From Hahella sp. CCB-MM4 (GTDB taxonomy: Bacteria > Pseudomonadota > Gammaproteobacteria > Pseudomonadales > Oleiphilaceae): a DNA stretch of 64,000 nucleotides. Position numbers and translations under genes: made by a program. The stretch is taken from contig NZ_MRYI01000007.1 in assembly GCF_002260525.1 (NCBI RefSeq), forward strand, positions 62,001-126,000, in the 5' to 3' direction. The notes under the pieces were generated by a model that saw nothing but the letters and a program-made list of their open reading frames with translations, searched no databases and was not told the DNA's origin. This document shows positions 1 through 8,503 of this stretch, piece by piece. Within the stretch, counting starts at the first letter, position 1; each line of letters begins with the position of its first letter.

Positions 1-248
1 TGTACAGCAAGAGCGATGAATCATCCCTGCTGGAAACATTTGTCAAACCCAGGATCAGTTCAGACAGCCTGCTGTCACCGGCAGACTTCGAGCGTCAGTA
101 CGGTGAGGTCCGCAATGTATTTAAGCAGCTTGCCGTCCAGTCACCGGAAAATCGTGACTTGTTCGATAAGGCAGAAAAAATCCTGCGGGATAATCAGGAA
201 GACATTCGCTGCCTCAATCAATATCGCAATGCTCTGATAGAGGCTTAG
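1..248 (+). CDS. sctX: SctX (YscX-like) type III secretion protein, 5'-truncated
   Basis: Partial gene, open from the window edge in the frame starting at base 3; 81 residues are visible before the TAG at 246-248. The visible part is helical and charged and ends in QYRNALIEA. It resembles the C-terminal half of YscX/PscX in length, helix pattern and absence of hydrophobic segments. YscX works with its chaperone YscY and the export gate SctV and is itself secreted early by Ysc-family systems. The assignment rests mainly on position: the next two genes are a YscY-like TPR chaperone (5 bp downstream) and sctV, the canonical X-Y-V order. A 73-codon frame starting at base 16 overlaps it but is a shadow in another frame. 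Confidence 0.7.
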   Translation, partial: YSKSDESSLLETFVKPRISSDSLLSPADFERQYGEVRNVFKQLAVQSPENRDLFDKAEKILRDNQEDIRCLNQYRNALIEA

Positions 249-252
249 GGGA

Positions 253-609
253 ATGACTGAACAAAATGCACTCAGCCCGGGAAATCGCGAATGGCTTCTG
301 ACACTGGCTTTTGTTTACCTGCAGCAGAATCACCATAAGAAAGCCCTAGTCCTGCTCCAAGCGACCGCCAGACTTTGCCCGGAGGACATTTATGTTATTC
401 GGGGATTGGCTTTTGCCTGCCTGAAAGCGGGACGTTTCAAGGACGCATTGTCGCTGTGTGATCAAAGCTTGAGGAAGCAGGGCATTCATTTGGAATCCGC
501 ACCATTTCTACTGATTCGCAGTCATGCCTTGTGGTCTCTCGAACGCAGGGAAGAGGCTACTAAAAGCCTGAAAAAATATCATCAACTCACAAGGAATTCC
601 GTCGTATGA
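253..609 (+). CDS. sctY: SctY (YscY-like) TPR chaperone of SctX
   Basis: A 118-residue cytoplasmic protein with about two and a half TPR-like helical hairpins; [18 protein letters not shown] and [12 protein letters not shown] are typical TPR phrases. YscY (about 114 residues) has the same size and fold; it binds YscX and the SctV cytoplasmic ring and is needed for export of early substrates. The gene starts 5 bp after sctX, and its TGA overlaps the ATG of sctV (ATGA), so the three are translationally coupled. The N-terminal 10 residues are poorly conserved, so the exact start is less certain than the identity. Confidence 0.8.
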   Translation: MTEQNALSPGNREWLLTLAFVYLQQNHHKKALVLLQATARLCPEDIYVIRGLAFACLKAGRFKDALSLCDQSLRKQGIHLESAPFLLIRSHALWSLERREEATKSLKKYHQLTRNSVV

Positions 610-2681
610 ACCGGGGCGCAAGTATCCTGAGTACCCTGAGCCAGCGAAATGATGTGGTGCTGGCAATTTTCCTGGTAGGCATCATCTTTATGATGATTCT
701 GCCCATGCCGACCATGCTGGTGGACATTATGATCGCCATCAATATGGGGGTATCCGTCATCCTGTTGATGTTGGCGCTGTACATCAAATCGCCACTGGAT
801 TTTTCTGTATTTCCCTCGATGTTGTTGATCACCACCATGTTCCGCCTGGCGTTGTCGATCACCACCACCCGATTGATCCTGTTGCAGGCGGATGCGGGCC
901 AGATCGTATACACCTTTGGAAATTTTGTGGTTGGTGGCAATCTCGTGGTCGGCGGGGTCATCTTTCTTATCCTCACCATTGTCCAATTTCTGGTGATCAC
1001 CAAAGGATCTGAACGTGTGGCCGAGGTCAGTGCACGTTTTTCCCTGGATTCCATGCCAGGCAAACAGATGAGTATCGACGGCGATATGCGAGCCGGAGTC
1101 ATCGATATGGAAGAGGCCAGGGTGCGACGTGCCAAGGTGGAAAAGGAAAGTCAGTTATACGGTTCCATGGACGGTGCCATGAAATTCGTCAAAGGGGATG
1201 CGATTGCCGGTCTGATTATCACTGCGGTCAATATCCTCGGGGGCATTCTGGTAGGCACCACGCAGAATGACATGAGCGCAGGTGATGCTGCGGCAGTTTA
1301 TTCTGTATTAACCATCGGTGATGGGCTGGTGGCACAGATTCCCGCGTTGTTTATTTCCATCACGGCCGGTTTTATCGTTACTCGGGTATCTACCGACGAA
1401 TCGGAAAACCTTGGTCGCGATATTGGCGGCCAGATAGGCGCTCAACCTAAAGCGCTGTTTATTGGAGGCGCGCTCTTGTTGGGCTTTGCCATGATTCCGG
1501 GCTTTCCCACCATGACGTTTCTGGTTCTGGCCGGGCTGATAGGATCTGTAGGTTTTATCATGAGTCGAAAGGCTTCGCGCCCGGACAACGAAGATGATGA
1601 CATTCCTGCTCTGGCGGCGGCAGGGCAGACAAAAGCTCCCGGCCCAAAGTCAGCGGAGAAGGATGATTTTTCACCCACCGTTCCACTGTTGCTGGATGTG
1701 GCGGCATCATGCCAGGAGGTGTTGAAGCCTTCAGAACTCAATACAGAGCTATACCGCGTGAGACGGGCTTTGTACCTGGACCTGGGCGTTCCCTTTCCGG
1801 GCATACATCTGCGTTTTAATGAGAATATGAAAGACGGCGACTACACCATACTGATGCACGAAGTTCCCGTCGCTCAGGGACGTCTTTCCGCAGACAAAGT
1901 GGTGGTGCTTCAGGATCAGGAGCAGCTGGAAATTCTTGGCATTCCCCATCAAAAAGGTGAGTTGGCGCTGTCAGCCAACCCCTATTGGGTGGAGAAGTCC
2001 CATGCTGTTGATATGGACAATGCGGGGATTGAATACCTGGATGCCACCCGTTTGCTGATCTATCACTTGTCGTTTGTGCTGAAACGCTACGCCGGTGAGT
2101 TTATCGGGTTACAGGAGTGCCGCTATCTGTTGGATCAGATGGAAGGCCAGTATGCGGACCTGGTGAAAGAAGTACAGAGAGTTGTGCCCATTCAGCGAAT
2201 CGCAGAAATTCTTCAGCGCCTGGTTTCCGAGGATGTATCAATCCGTAATCTGAGGGCCATCATGGAGGCGCTCGTGGAATGGGGCCAAAAAGAAAAGGAC
2301 ACCGTTTTGTTAACCGAGTACGTACGAAAAAGCCTGAGCCGGTATATCAGCTACAAATTTTGCAACGGACAGAATGTGCTGCCGGCCTATATGCTGGATC
2401 AGGATCTGGAGGAATCCATTCGTAACGGCATCCGGCAGACGTCTTCAGGTGCCTATCTGGCATTGGATCCCGATACCACGCAGAACTTCCTCCATGAGTT
2501 GCAGCGGGAAGTGGGTGATCTGGAGACACTTCAACACAAACCCGTTCTACTGGTTTCCATGGATATCCGTCGTTATGTCAGAAAAATGATCGAGAGGGAT
2601 TTCTTTGAACTCTGTGTATTGTCCTATCAGGAACTCACCCAGGACATTACGGTGCAACCCATCAGCCGAATCTGTCTCTAG
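606..2681 (+). CDS. sctV: SctV (LcrD/YscV family) export gate protein
   Basis: A 691-residue FHIPEP-family protein, near the 700-residue family norm. The N-terminal half (about residues 15-330) carries the expected eight hydrophobic segments, for example [17 protein letters not shown] near the start and a cluster around residues 285-320. A conserved cytoplasmic loop between them contains [16 protein letters not shown]. The C-terminal half is soluble and forms the nonameric ring that receives chaperone-substrate complexes below the inner-membrane export apparatus. It lies downstream of sctX-sctY as in Yersinia, Pseudomonas and Aeromonas, which places the system in the Ysc family. The gene is intact; a 276-bp gap follows before the next plus-strand gene. 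Confidence 0.95.
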   Translation: MNRGASILSTLSQRNDVVLAIFLVGIIFMMILPMPTMLVDIMIAINMGVSVILLMLALYIKSPLDFSVFPSMLLITTMFRLALSITTTRLILLQADAGQIVYTFGNFVVGGNLVVGGVIFLILTIVQFLVITKGSERVAEVSARFSLDSMPGKQMSIDGDMRAGVIDMEEARVRRAKVEKESQLYGSMDGAMKFVKGDAIAGLIITAVNILGGILVGTTQNDMSAGDAAAVYSVLTIGDGLVAQIPALFISITAGFIVTRVSTDESENLGRDIGGQIGAQPKALFIGGALLLGFAMIPGFPTMTFLVLAGLIGSVGFIMSRKASRPDNEDDDIPALAAAGQTKAPGPKSAEKDDFSPTVPLLLDVAASCQEVLKPSELNTELYRVRRALYLDLGVPFPGIHLRFNENMKDGDYTILMHEVPVAQGRLSADKVVVLQDQEQLEILGIPHQKGELALSANPYWVEKSHAVDMDNAGIEYLDATRLLIYHLSFVLKRYAGEFIGLQECRYLLDQMEGQYADLVKEVQRVVPIQRIAEILQRLVSEDVSIRNLRAIMEALVEWGQKEKDTVLLTEYVRKSLSRYISYKFCNGQNVLPAYMLDQDLEESIRNGIRQTSSGAYLALDPDTTQNFLHELQREVGDLETLQHKPVLLVSMDIRRYVRKMIERDFFELCVLSYQELTQDITVQPISRICL

Positions 2682-2730
2682 AATAGTCTCAGGACTCTTT
2701 CGGTCTCTTCTCTTAACAACCTTAAGAACC

Positions 2731-2832
2731 TTAACCACTGCCAACAGCGTCAGTTGACTGACGTTGTTGGATCGCCTCTTCACTCAGTCGCAATAGTTTC
2801 TGGATCTTGTCGTTGGAATATCCTGCGGTCAT
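2731..2832 (-). CDS. Possible 33-residue antisense small protein in the sctV-lcrG gap
   Basis: On the minus strand an ATG at 2832-2830 follows a strong GAGGAGG ribosome-binding sequence and opens a 33-codon frame ending with TAA at 2733-2731. The peptide is charged and helical (SNDKIQKLLRLSEEAIQQRQ) with no membrane segment. I recognise no family. It occupies the place where lcrR/acrR sits in Yersinia and Aeromonas, but it is far too short and on the other strand. It could be a real small protein, a remnant, or chance; the good RBS is the main argument for it. Confidence 0.3.
   Translation of the reverse strand: MTAGYSNDKIQKLLRLSEEAIQQRQSTDAVGSG
2741..2770. promoter_or_regulatory. Long inverted repeat between sctV and lcrG
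   Basis: Arms of 14 bp (CCAACAGCGTCAGT and ACTGACGTTGTTGG) are separated by TG. They match except for one position that would be a G-U pair in RNA. No T-run follows on the plus strand, so it is not a classic terminator. It may be an operator for a dimeric regulator or an mRNA processing/stability hairpin separating sctV from the translocon genes. It lies inside the antisense 33-codon frame. Confidence 0.5.
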
Positions 2833-2957
2833 AGCGACTTTTCCTCCTCAACGGTTACTCAACTAGTGGCCCTTTCCGTATTTGACGCCTTCCAACGGGC
2901 GCCGATATCGGAGAGCAGGCTTCGCAATACATCATTAAATCAAACGAGGTGAAAGCT

Positions 2958-3254
2958 ATGAATCAGGAACTTGCGGACTCGGACGTGGAGAAAACGCTCG
3001 CGGAATCCGAAGCGTTAATCCGAAAAGCAGAGGATATGTCTGAACAGGGAAACAGGGTTTTCCAATCCCTGGGAATTCCCCGTGGCAGTGCCCGGAAAAT
3101 TCTCGACCATCCTCTGGCTTCCGATGCATTGAAAAAACAGGGTTTGGAACAGTTGCGGCAATGGCAGGAGGAAGTGGCGGACGTCATGAAATCAGGTAGC
3201 CGAACCGTCGTGGTCAAGCGCAGAAAATCAAACCGTAACCTCCTGGCGATATAG
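2958..3254 (+). CDS. lcrG: LcrG-like type III secretion regulator / tip chaperone
   Basis: A 98-residue soluble helical protein. LcrG/PcrG (about 95 residues) binds the needle-tip protein in the cytoplasm and helps gate effector secretion. The match is in length, the N-terminal helix with AESEALIRKAEDM, the middle LGIPRGSARKIL that parallels the LGLTPEAVMKIF region of LcrG, and a basic C-terminus (VVVKRRKSNRN). The ATG at 2958 follows GAGGTG; an in-frame GTG at 2949 is less well placed. It sits directly before the tip-protein gene, the conserved order G-V-H-B-D. Confidence 0.75.
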   Translation: MNQELADSDVEKTLAESEALIRKAEDMSEQGNRVFQSLGIPRGSARKILDHPLASDALKKQGLEQLRQWQEEVADVMKSGSRTVVVKRRKSNRNLLAI

Positions 3255-3288
3255 CCGAGCCTTATTTTTTCCTAAAGAGGAACAACTT

Positions 3289-3840
3289 ATGAACACAGTA
3301 AATCCAACCCCGAACACACCTTCCTACCCGGTTGATCAGTCTTCTGAGACAACGACGACGCCTACCGACGGCACTACCAAGCCCAGTTTCGGCGGCGCGG
3401 ATATGGACCCGTTTACCCTGATCATGATGCTTCAGGAGGAGCGTGTGGGTCTGTTGGACGGTCAGGTGAAATCCCAGAGCGAGCGTATGCAAGGTATCAA
3501 CACTGAAATCAAGGACTACGGCAAAACCATCACCATGGTCAATGACAAGTCATCCAAATTGAAAGAGGGGGATAGCAAGGTCACGTTGACGGATCAGGAG
3601 GTCGCTGAACTGAAATCCAAAGGGGTGAAAGTCGAAGGAAATGAAGTCAGTAAGGATCAGCTTAACTCTTTTGCGGAAACCCTGAAGCAAAAGCGGGATG
3701 GGCTGAACAATGATTCCCAAATGGAGATGATCCGGCTTCAGGGGCTGATCAACAAACAGCAGCAGGCTTATCAGCTGATGACCAATATCCAGAAGAAAGA
3801 ACACGACACCATTATGGCGACCATCAATAAGATTAACTAA
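3289..3840 (+). CDS. Short type III tip/filament protein, EspA/SseB-like, in the LcrV position
   Basis: A 183-residue secreted-type protein: an unstructured Pro/Thr-rich N-terminus (about 1-35), a hydrophobic-amphipathic helix around 38-60 (PFTLIMMLQEERVGLLDGQV), a central charged region, and a long C-terminal helix (about 125-183). By synteny this is the needle-tip gene. LcrV and PcrV are about 290-330 residues with a globular insertion that is missing here. The layout, including TDQEVAELKSKGVKVEG followed by a long C-terminal coiled helix, is closer to SseB/EspA of SPI-2/LEE-type systems. The ATG at 3289 is preceded by AGAGGA. No cysteine is present. Function as tip or filament subunit is inferred from context. 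Confidence 0.65.
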   Translation: MNTVNPTPNTPSYPVDQSSETTTTPTDGTTKPSFGGADMDPFTLIMMLQEERVGLLDGQVKSQSERMQGINTEIKDYGKTITMVNDKSSKLKEGDSKVTLTDQEVAELKSKGVKVEGNEVSKDQLNSFAETLKQKRDGLNNDSQMEMIRLQGLINKQQQAYQLMTNIQKKEHDTIMATINKIN

Positions 3841-3898
3841 CGGCACTGTTAGTGGTCTTTAACCAGGTTGCCATATCAATTCAGTAAAGGAGATATCC

Positions 3899-4417
3899 GT
3901 GACTGAGTCAGCACAAACCAATCAATCCGACGTGGACGCTCGATTCGAAGCGTTGGTGGAGTCTGTGGTAAACGGACATTCCACCCTCGGGGATATTAAG
4001 GGGATTTCCGACAGGGAGCTGGAGGCGGTCTATACGGTCGCCTATAACCTGTATCGGCAGAACCGTAATGGAGAATCAGAAAAGCTGTTCCGTTTTCTGT
4101 GCCTGTACAGCCATCTGGACAAGCGGTTCTGGATGGGGCTGGGAGCCTGCCTGCAGCAGCAACAGAAGTATGAAGAGGCGGTACAGGCATATTCCTATAT
4201 GGCGGTTCTTGATGTGGAGAATCCGCACCCGCCGTTACATGCGGCTTATTGTTATCTGGCCCTGCATGACCTGGAGAAGGCGGAAAGTGGCATTGAAGCG
4301 GCGCTTCACTGGTCAGGAGAACAGGAAAAATATGCCCAGGTTCGCGTCAAGGCCGAATACCTGCAATCGGTTCTCACACAGAAAAAGGAGGGCATAAATG
4401 ATGGTCGCATCCGTTGA
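3899..4417 (+). CDS. sycD: SycD/LcrH-family translocator chaperone
   Basis: A 172-residue class II type III chaperone with three TPR repeats. It binds the two translocators encoded next and keeps them soluble before export. Family signatures are LYRQNRNGESEKLFRFLC, FWMGLGACLQQQQKYEEAV and HAAYCYLALHDLEKAES, equivalent to the LcrH/PcrH repeats. It starts with GTG at 3899 after AAAGGAGATATCC, a strong RBS that decides the start. Its 3' end overlaps sctE by 20 bp, indicating coupled translation with its client. Confidence 0.92.
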   Translation: MTESAQTNQSDVDARFEALVESVVNGHSTLGDIKGISDRELEAVYTVAYNLYRQNRNGESEKLFRFLCLYSHLDKRFWMGLGACLQQQQKYEEAVQAYSYMAVLDVENPHPPLHAAYCYLALHDLEKAESGIEAALHWSGEQEKYAQVRVKAEYLQSVLTQKKEGINDGRIR

Positions 4418-5420
4418 ACAGCAGCCATACAGCTATCCCATTACCCACACGGAAAATGAGGAAGTACAGGTTCCCGGACAAAGAGCGACAAAGCCGTCGG
4501 GAATCAATCCGGGGGGGGATATACCTCCGGCATCGAACGGCCAGTCACCGGGCAATCAATTTGCCCCGGAACTGGAGAAGCCACAACCTCGTTCTTCAGA
4601 TGAGCTGGTGGCACTGTTGCTGGAGATCAAATCCAAGTCCAGCAACGAGCAGATCGCGTCCTCCCAGCAGGATATCCAGCTAAGCCGGACCAAGCAGAAT
4701 CAGAAGCATGATGAGATGCTTGAACAGATAGAGAAATCCATTAAAGCCGGGGAGAAAGCCAAAAAGGGCGGTCTGTTCGGCAAGATATTCGGATGGATCG
4801 CCAATATAGCGACAGCCATTGCCGGGGCCGTCATGATTGCCACCGGAGTGGGGGCAATTGCGGGGGCTGCCATGTTGGCTCTTGCGGTGGACTCCATGGT
4901 TGGAGCTGCCACGGGTCACAGCCTGATGGGTGAGTTGACCAAAGGGATCGCCAAGGGCCTGCAGGCGGCGGGAGTAAGCGAAGATATTGCCAATATCGTC
5001 GCTGCGGTGACCACGACGGTAATGGCAATCGCCGTGACTGTGGGAGCCGGCATGGCTTCTGCGGCCAAGGCCGGCGGAGGCCTGATCAGCAAGTTGGCCT
5101 CATCGACCGCCCAGGCTCAGAAGTTTCAGGCGGTGGGGACCCAGGTCAAGAATGTGGCACTGATAACATCAGCAACTTCGGAAGTCGGCAGTGGAGCTGC
5201 GAAGGTGACCACAGGGGTGTACAACAAGCAGGCGGCAGACGCGCGGGCTAATCAGATGGATATGAAGAAAGAGCTCGCAAAACTGCAGGCGGCCATGGAG
5301 GCTGAGCAGGATCGCCTGAAAGAAGTGATTGCCCAGTTAAACGAAGGAGTCAGCCGTATCCTGCAAATCATGGGGAATGACCACAACACCCGCATGCAGA
5401 TAAGCAGGAACATGGTCTAG
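4398..5420 (+). CDS. sctE: SctE (YopB/PopB-like) major translocator, pore protein
   Basis: A 340-residue translocator. The N-terminal 60 residues are Pro/Asn-rich and probably unstructured; a coiled coil spans about 65-120; two hydrophobic Ala/Gly-rich segments at about 130-166 and 197-222 match the membrane-inserting helices of YopB/PopB; a second coiled coil lies at about 285-325 (MKKELAKLQAAMEAEQDRL). YopB and SctB form the translocation pore in the host membrane. It is slightly shorter than YopB (401) or PopB (390). It overlaps sycD and is followed 10 bp later by sctB. The start follows AAAAGGAGG. Confidence 0.88.
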   Translation: MMVASVEQQPYSYPITHTENEEVQVPGQRATKPSGINPGGDIPPASNGQSPGNQFAPELEKPQPRSSDELVALLLEIKSKSSNEQIASSQQDIQLSRTKQNQKHDEMLEQIEKSIKAGEKAKKGGLFGKIFGWIANIATAIAGAVMIATGVGAIAGAAMLALAVDSMVGAATGHSLMGELTKGIAKGLQAAGVSEDIANIVAAVTTTVMAIAVTVGAGMASAAKAGGGLISKLASSTAQAQKFQAVGTQVKNVALITSATSEVGSGAAKVTTGVYNKQAADARANQMDMKKELAKLQAAMEAEQDRLKEVIAQLNEGVSRILQIMGNDHNTRMQISRNMV

Positions 5421-5430
5421 GAGGCCTTTT

Positions 5431-6267
5431 ATGAGCATTAATACAACTAATGAAACATCCAATAATCCCTATATTACCAACAGTCCAAGTATCACCAGCA
5501 ATCCGGCTCTGGACGATACCGGGTCGGTACAGGAGGGGCGTCACCAACCATCGCTGGTGGTGATGAAATCTGAGCAGGAACCCTTATCGATCAGATTTAA
5601 CAATGAATCCTATCGGCCCAAGCTGGACAAGCCTGATGCATCTGTTGAGGGACCGGGTAAAAGCTTCGACGGTAAGATGTCTGAGGCCGGTCAAAGCCTT
5701 GAGGCAGACATTTTCGCCATTATGGCGATGATTCAGGAGCTGGCTCACACCCAGAAGAAAGGGGCGCTTGAAATCCGTAACGGCGAATACAAGCTGAAAT
5801 GGAAATCACTGGAAAATGCCGGAAAGGAAATGAGGGAGTCTGCGGGCAAGGAGTTTGCGGCGGCTTTGATTCAGGGGGCGGTGCAAATCGTCAGTGGAGC
5901 GGTTTCTGCGAAGATCACCATAAAATCCTCGACGCAAACCCATGCGCTGATGAAGGATACCAAGCTGTCTCCAACCGAGTTCCAGGGCAAGATCCAGATT
6001 CAGCAGAATATGGGGAATATCGGCCAGACCTATACCCAGTTGGGACAGGGGGTTGGAACTATCGCCGCGGCACCGCTGACCTATTCTTCGAAGCTGGACC
6101 AGGAAGAACAGAAGCAGTACGAAGCAGAGTCGGAGAAGCATTCGGCCAACATCGACTCGGCCAAGGACTTTATTCAAACGATGAAGGATATCATGGCGGA
6201 CGTCAGGGCCAAGTTATCCGCTATGGAACAATCCCGGCACGAGACCAGGCAGAAGATTTTCTCCTGA
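5431..6267 (+). CDS. sctB: SctB (YopD/PopD-like) minor translocator
   Basis: A 278-residue translocator with an Asn/Ser/Thr-rich N-terminus (1-40), one hydrophobic segment at about 141-164 (EFAAALIQGAVQIVSGAVSA) and a C-terminal amphipathic helix around 225-275. Length and single membrane segment fit YopD/PopD, which completes the pore with SctE and also takes part in regulation. The ATG follows AGGAGG with ideal spacing. It is the last gene of the visible T3SS block; no effector gene follows, and a tandem repeat and hairpin lie just downstream. Confidence 0.82.
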   Translation: MSINTTNETSNNPYITNSPSITSNPALDDTGSVQEGRHQPSLVVMKSEQEPLSIRFNNESYRPKLDKPDASVEGPGKSFDGKMSEAGQSLEADIFAIMAMIQELAHTQKKGALEIRNGEYKLKWKSLENAGKEMRESAGKEFAAALIQGAVQIVSGAVSAKITIKSSTQTHALMKDTKLSPTEFQGKIQIQQNMGNIGQTYTQLGQGVGTIAAAPLTYSSKLDQEEQKQYEAESEKHSANIDSAKDFIQTMKDIMADVRAKLSAMEQSRHETRQKIFS

Positions 6268-6316
6268 TCTGGTATTCCCGGGTAAGTGTCCAATGCAATA
6301 ACCCCTTTAATGATAT

Positions 6317-6377
6317 AAACGTTGCAATGAAGTAAACGTTGTAATGAAAAAAACGTTGTAATGAAACAAACGCTGTA
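6317..6377. repeat. 17-bp tandem repeat downstream of the T3SS operon, 3.6 copies
   Basis: Units begin at 6317, 6334, 6351 and 6368 (partial) with consensus aaacgttgtaatgaaaa; copies differ at one to three positions. It lies in non-coding DNA between sctB and a hairpin. A-rich and T-poor, it could bind a protein or be a slippage product. Confidence 0.9.
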
Positions 6378-6401
6378 CGGCTGGCCCTCACAGGTCAGCC
6401 G
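6378..6401. terminator. Possible terminator hairpin after the T3SS operon
   Basis: Stem CGGCTGGCC / GGTCAGCCG (9 bp with one G-U pair) and loop CTCACA. There is no T-run after the stem, so if it ends transcription it is not a textbook intrinsic terminator. Confidence 0.4.
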
Positions 6402-6482
6402 GTATATGCCGGAAAAGTCCGAAAGCTAAAGTGCTTGAACGCGAGGAATCCAGGGGCAGGGAATCAAAAGATAGCATGCCCC

Positions 6483-6977
6483 TTAGCTTGTACTGTTGGG
6501 AAGCTCGACAAAATCCTCACTTTTGCTAATCGATTGCAGAGCCTTCTTCAGTGCTTCAGGAGGACTGGTCAACTTTCGCAGGTTCAAGTCCATCCATCCG
6601 ACTTTTGACGTGACTCTTGCCGCAAGTTTGCCCTTGTGGAAAAACTCGTTTCGCAGTGCCATTCGGCTTCCATCCTCCGAAAGACCCGCAAGACAAAGAG
6701 ACACGGTCATTTCCTCCAATAAATGAATCTCTCTGAAATACTCTATTTCATCCCTCATCACCACGGGCCCAAGCCTGAGCCGCATGAATTCGGACATTGG
6801 GAAACCGTTTTCGGAAAAATACATCATTCGTACATCTGCAGATCTGTCCAGATACGCCGTATTTCTCATATGAGAGTTGAAATCCATATCGCCCCATCCG
6901 GCGAGAAACGTTTGTTGGTACATATCGAAGGCCTGAATTCCTGGTGAGTAGGGTAGGAGGCCGATGGATTCCGTCAT
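6483..6977 (-). CDS. Acyl-CoA thioesterase, 4HBT (hotdog) family
   Basis: A 164-residue single-hotdog protein. WGDMDFNSHMRNTAYLD is the 4-hydroxybenzoyl-CoA-thioesterase-type active-site helix, with the Asp and the HxxN pattern; the MVMRDEIEYFREIHLLEE-like strand region and GKLAARVTSKVGWMDL also fit FadM/YbgC-type enzymes. It would hydrolyse an acyl-CoA in the cytoplasm; the substrate cannot be read. The first ATG (6977) lacks a good RBS; an internal Met at 6923 (MYQQTFLAGW) is closer to the usual family start. It is followed on the same strand by the ABM gene's location upstream, about 28 bp away, so the two may be co-transcribed. Confidence 0.8.
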   Translation of the reverse strand: MTESIGLLPYSPGIQAFDMYQQTFLAGWGDMDFNSHMRNTAYLDRSADVRMMYFSENGFPMSEFMRLRLGPVVMRDEIEYFREIHLLEEMTVSLCLAGLSEDGSRMALRNEFFHKGKLAARVTSKVGWMDLNLRKLTSPPEALKKALQSISKSEDFVELPNSTS

Positions 6978-7004
6978 CCATCAGCCGCCCGTTGGTTTAG
7001 TGGT

Positions 7005-7316
7005 CTAGCCGTTTAATGCCGCATTTTTCAGTCCCAGTACATCAATCGGCTCGATAACCGGAGGCTGGGAAAACAGCCTCTCGGCATTTGCCATCAGTGC
7101 TTCGGCGATTGGTCCGTTAAGGTGGGCCTGGCGTCCTTCTTCTGTTTCAAAAGCGTCAAACACCCCGAAAGTGGTCGGAGAAAGACGAAGGGCGAACCAG
7201 ATTGGCGTCGTTGTCTCTTGATTGGCAAGTGCGAGGCCTGTCTCCAGAAAGTCCATCACCTCCTGCTCTTTGCCGGGTTTGGCTTCGAGGCGGGCAAAAA
7301 AAGCATACTTAATCAT
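7005..7316 (-). CDS. ABM-domain protein (YgiN-like putative quinol monooxygenase)
   Basis: A 103-residue single-domain protein of the antibiotic biosynthesis monooxygenase (dimeric alpha-beta barrel) superfamily. FARLEAKPGKEQEVMDFLE, the FGVFDAFETEEGRQAHL strand-helix and the closing helix with EALMANAERLF are typical. Members act on quinones or small aromatics without a cofactor, or are heme- or stress-related. It is transcribed divergently from the GlxA-type regulator, which may control it and the thioesterase downstream. The start follows GGAGACACG in the reverse strand. Confidence 0.8.
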   Translation of the reverse strand: MIKYAFFARLEAKPGKEQEVMDFLETGLALANQETTTPIWFALRLSPTTFGVFDAFETEEGRQAHLNGPIAEALMANAERLFSQPPVIEPIDVLGLKNAALNG

Positions 7317-7362
7317 GACGTGTCTCCACTTTACAGTTGGTTAAAATTTCAATGGCCGCGCG

Positions 7363-7378
7363 GTAAAGAGCACTTTAC
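7363..7378. promoter_or_regulatory. Small inverted repeat in the divergent promoter region
   Basis: GTAAAG and CTTTAC arms with a 4-nt spacer in the 89-bp region between the ABM gene and the GlxA-type regulator. The position suits an operator for the neighbouring regulator; short enough to be chance. Confidence 0.3.
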
Positions 7379-7405
7379 AAAAGCCTCGCAGAGGAAAATA
7401 CTGTC

Positions 7406-8395
7406 GTGATTGACAACTATGTAATCAATCGTGCCATGAATATTTCAATTCTTGCTCTCGAAGGTGTATTTGATACGGGATTGGCCACTGTTCTGGATGC
7501 TTTTGCCACGGCTAATGAACTCTCCCAGATGGCGAACATCCAGTCGCCTGGATATAACATTTCAGTGGTGGGTGTACGCCCACAAGTTCACAGCTCCTTG
7601 GGAATGACTGTACCGGTCATCGCAACCACGGAAGGACCGTCTCCGGATTGGGTGATCATCCCCGCTATTGGCTACAAGATGCCAGATCCTCTGTTGGAGG
7701 CTCTCGCACGGGAGGATGTCCAGGAATCCTGCCACATTATCCGGGAATGGTCCGAGGCCGGTGCGGGAATAGCGGCAGCCTGTATCGGGACTTTTGTATT
7801 GGCGGAGAGTGGTGTACTGAACCAGTTTGAAGCGACCACCACCTGGTGGCTTACGCCACTCTTCAGGCAGCGCTATCCGGAAGTCAGGCTGGATTCGAAC
7901 CGTATCATTGTCCCCAGCGGGAAATTTCTGACCGCAGGTGCCGGTTTAAGTCATATAGACTTGGCGTTATGGATGATCAGACAGAACAATCCAGAGTTGG
8001 CCTCGCTGGTGGCCAAATATTTGATCGTGGATTCCCGGCCGTCCCAATCGGTCTATATCATTTCAGATCATCTTGCTCATACTGACCCTATGGTAGAGCG
8101 ATTTGACCACTGGGTCCGAGATAATCTGAACAGATCCCTGACCCTTGATGAAGCCGCTGCAGAACTGGCAACCAGTAAGCGGACGCTGTCCAGGCGCATG
8201 AGTGAAGTCGTGGGTAAAACACCCATTGCCTACATCCAGGACCTGAGGGTGGAGCGGGCCGTCCATCTGCTGAAAACCAGTAATCATAGCGTAGACCGTA
8301 TTGCAGAAATGGTGGGGTATAACGATGGAGTTACCCTGCGGACGCTGTTGCGTCGTCGTCTTGGAAAAGGTGTTCGTGAGTTGAGAGATGCCTGA
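7406..8395 (+). CDS. GlxA-family transcriptional regulator (DJ-1/PfpI domain + AraC HTH)
   Basis: A 329-residue regulator. Residues about 11-200 form a DJ-1/PfpI-like domain (ISILALEGVFDTGLA; AACIGTFVLAESG with Cys126 in the nucleophile-elbow position), as in GlxA, ArgR/CdhR and related regulators of amine or amino-acid metabolism. Residues about 230-329 are two AraC-type helix-turn-helix units (LDEAAAELATSKRTLSRRM and VDRIAEMVGYNDGVTLRTLL). It starts with GTG at 7406 after GAGGAAAAT; an in-frame ATG at 7436 is where most homologues begin. Its ligand is unknown; divergent neighbours suggest control of the thioesterase/ABM pair. Confidence 0.9.
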   Translation: MIDNYVINRAMNISILALEGVFDTGLATVLDAFATANELSQMANIQSPGYNISVVGVRPQVHSSLGMTVPVIATTEGPSPDWVIIPAIGYKMPDPLLEALAREDVQESCHIIREWSEAGAGIAAACIGTFVLAESGVLNQFEATTTWWLTPLFRQRYPEVRLDSNRIIVPSGKFLTAGAGLSHIDLALWMIRQNNPELASLVAKYLIVDSRPSQSVYIISDHLAHTDPMVERFDHWVRDNLNRSLTLDEAAAELATSKRTLSRRMSEVVGKTPIAYIQDLRVERAVHLLKTSNHSVDRIAEMVGYNDGVTLRTLLRRRLGKGVRELRDA

Positions 8396-8503
8396 CAATG
8401 GTGATCATGATGATCGAAAATTTGATTTGAGATTCATTTTTTAAGGCTCGAAACACTGTCAACCTGCTTGTAATATGGCTGAAACATAGCTAAGGAGAAG
8501 ACT

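Noticed and set aside
16-237. 73-codon plus-strand frame at the window start
   Set aside because: It overlaps the better-supported SctX frame, which runs open from the edge to base 248 directly before sctY; its Cys/Ser/His-rich translation looks non-biological.
582-1135. Two long minus-strand frames opposite the sctV start
   Set aside because: They are antisense to strongly conserved SctV membrane helices and have compositions typical of shadow frames.
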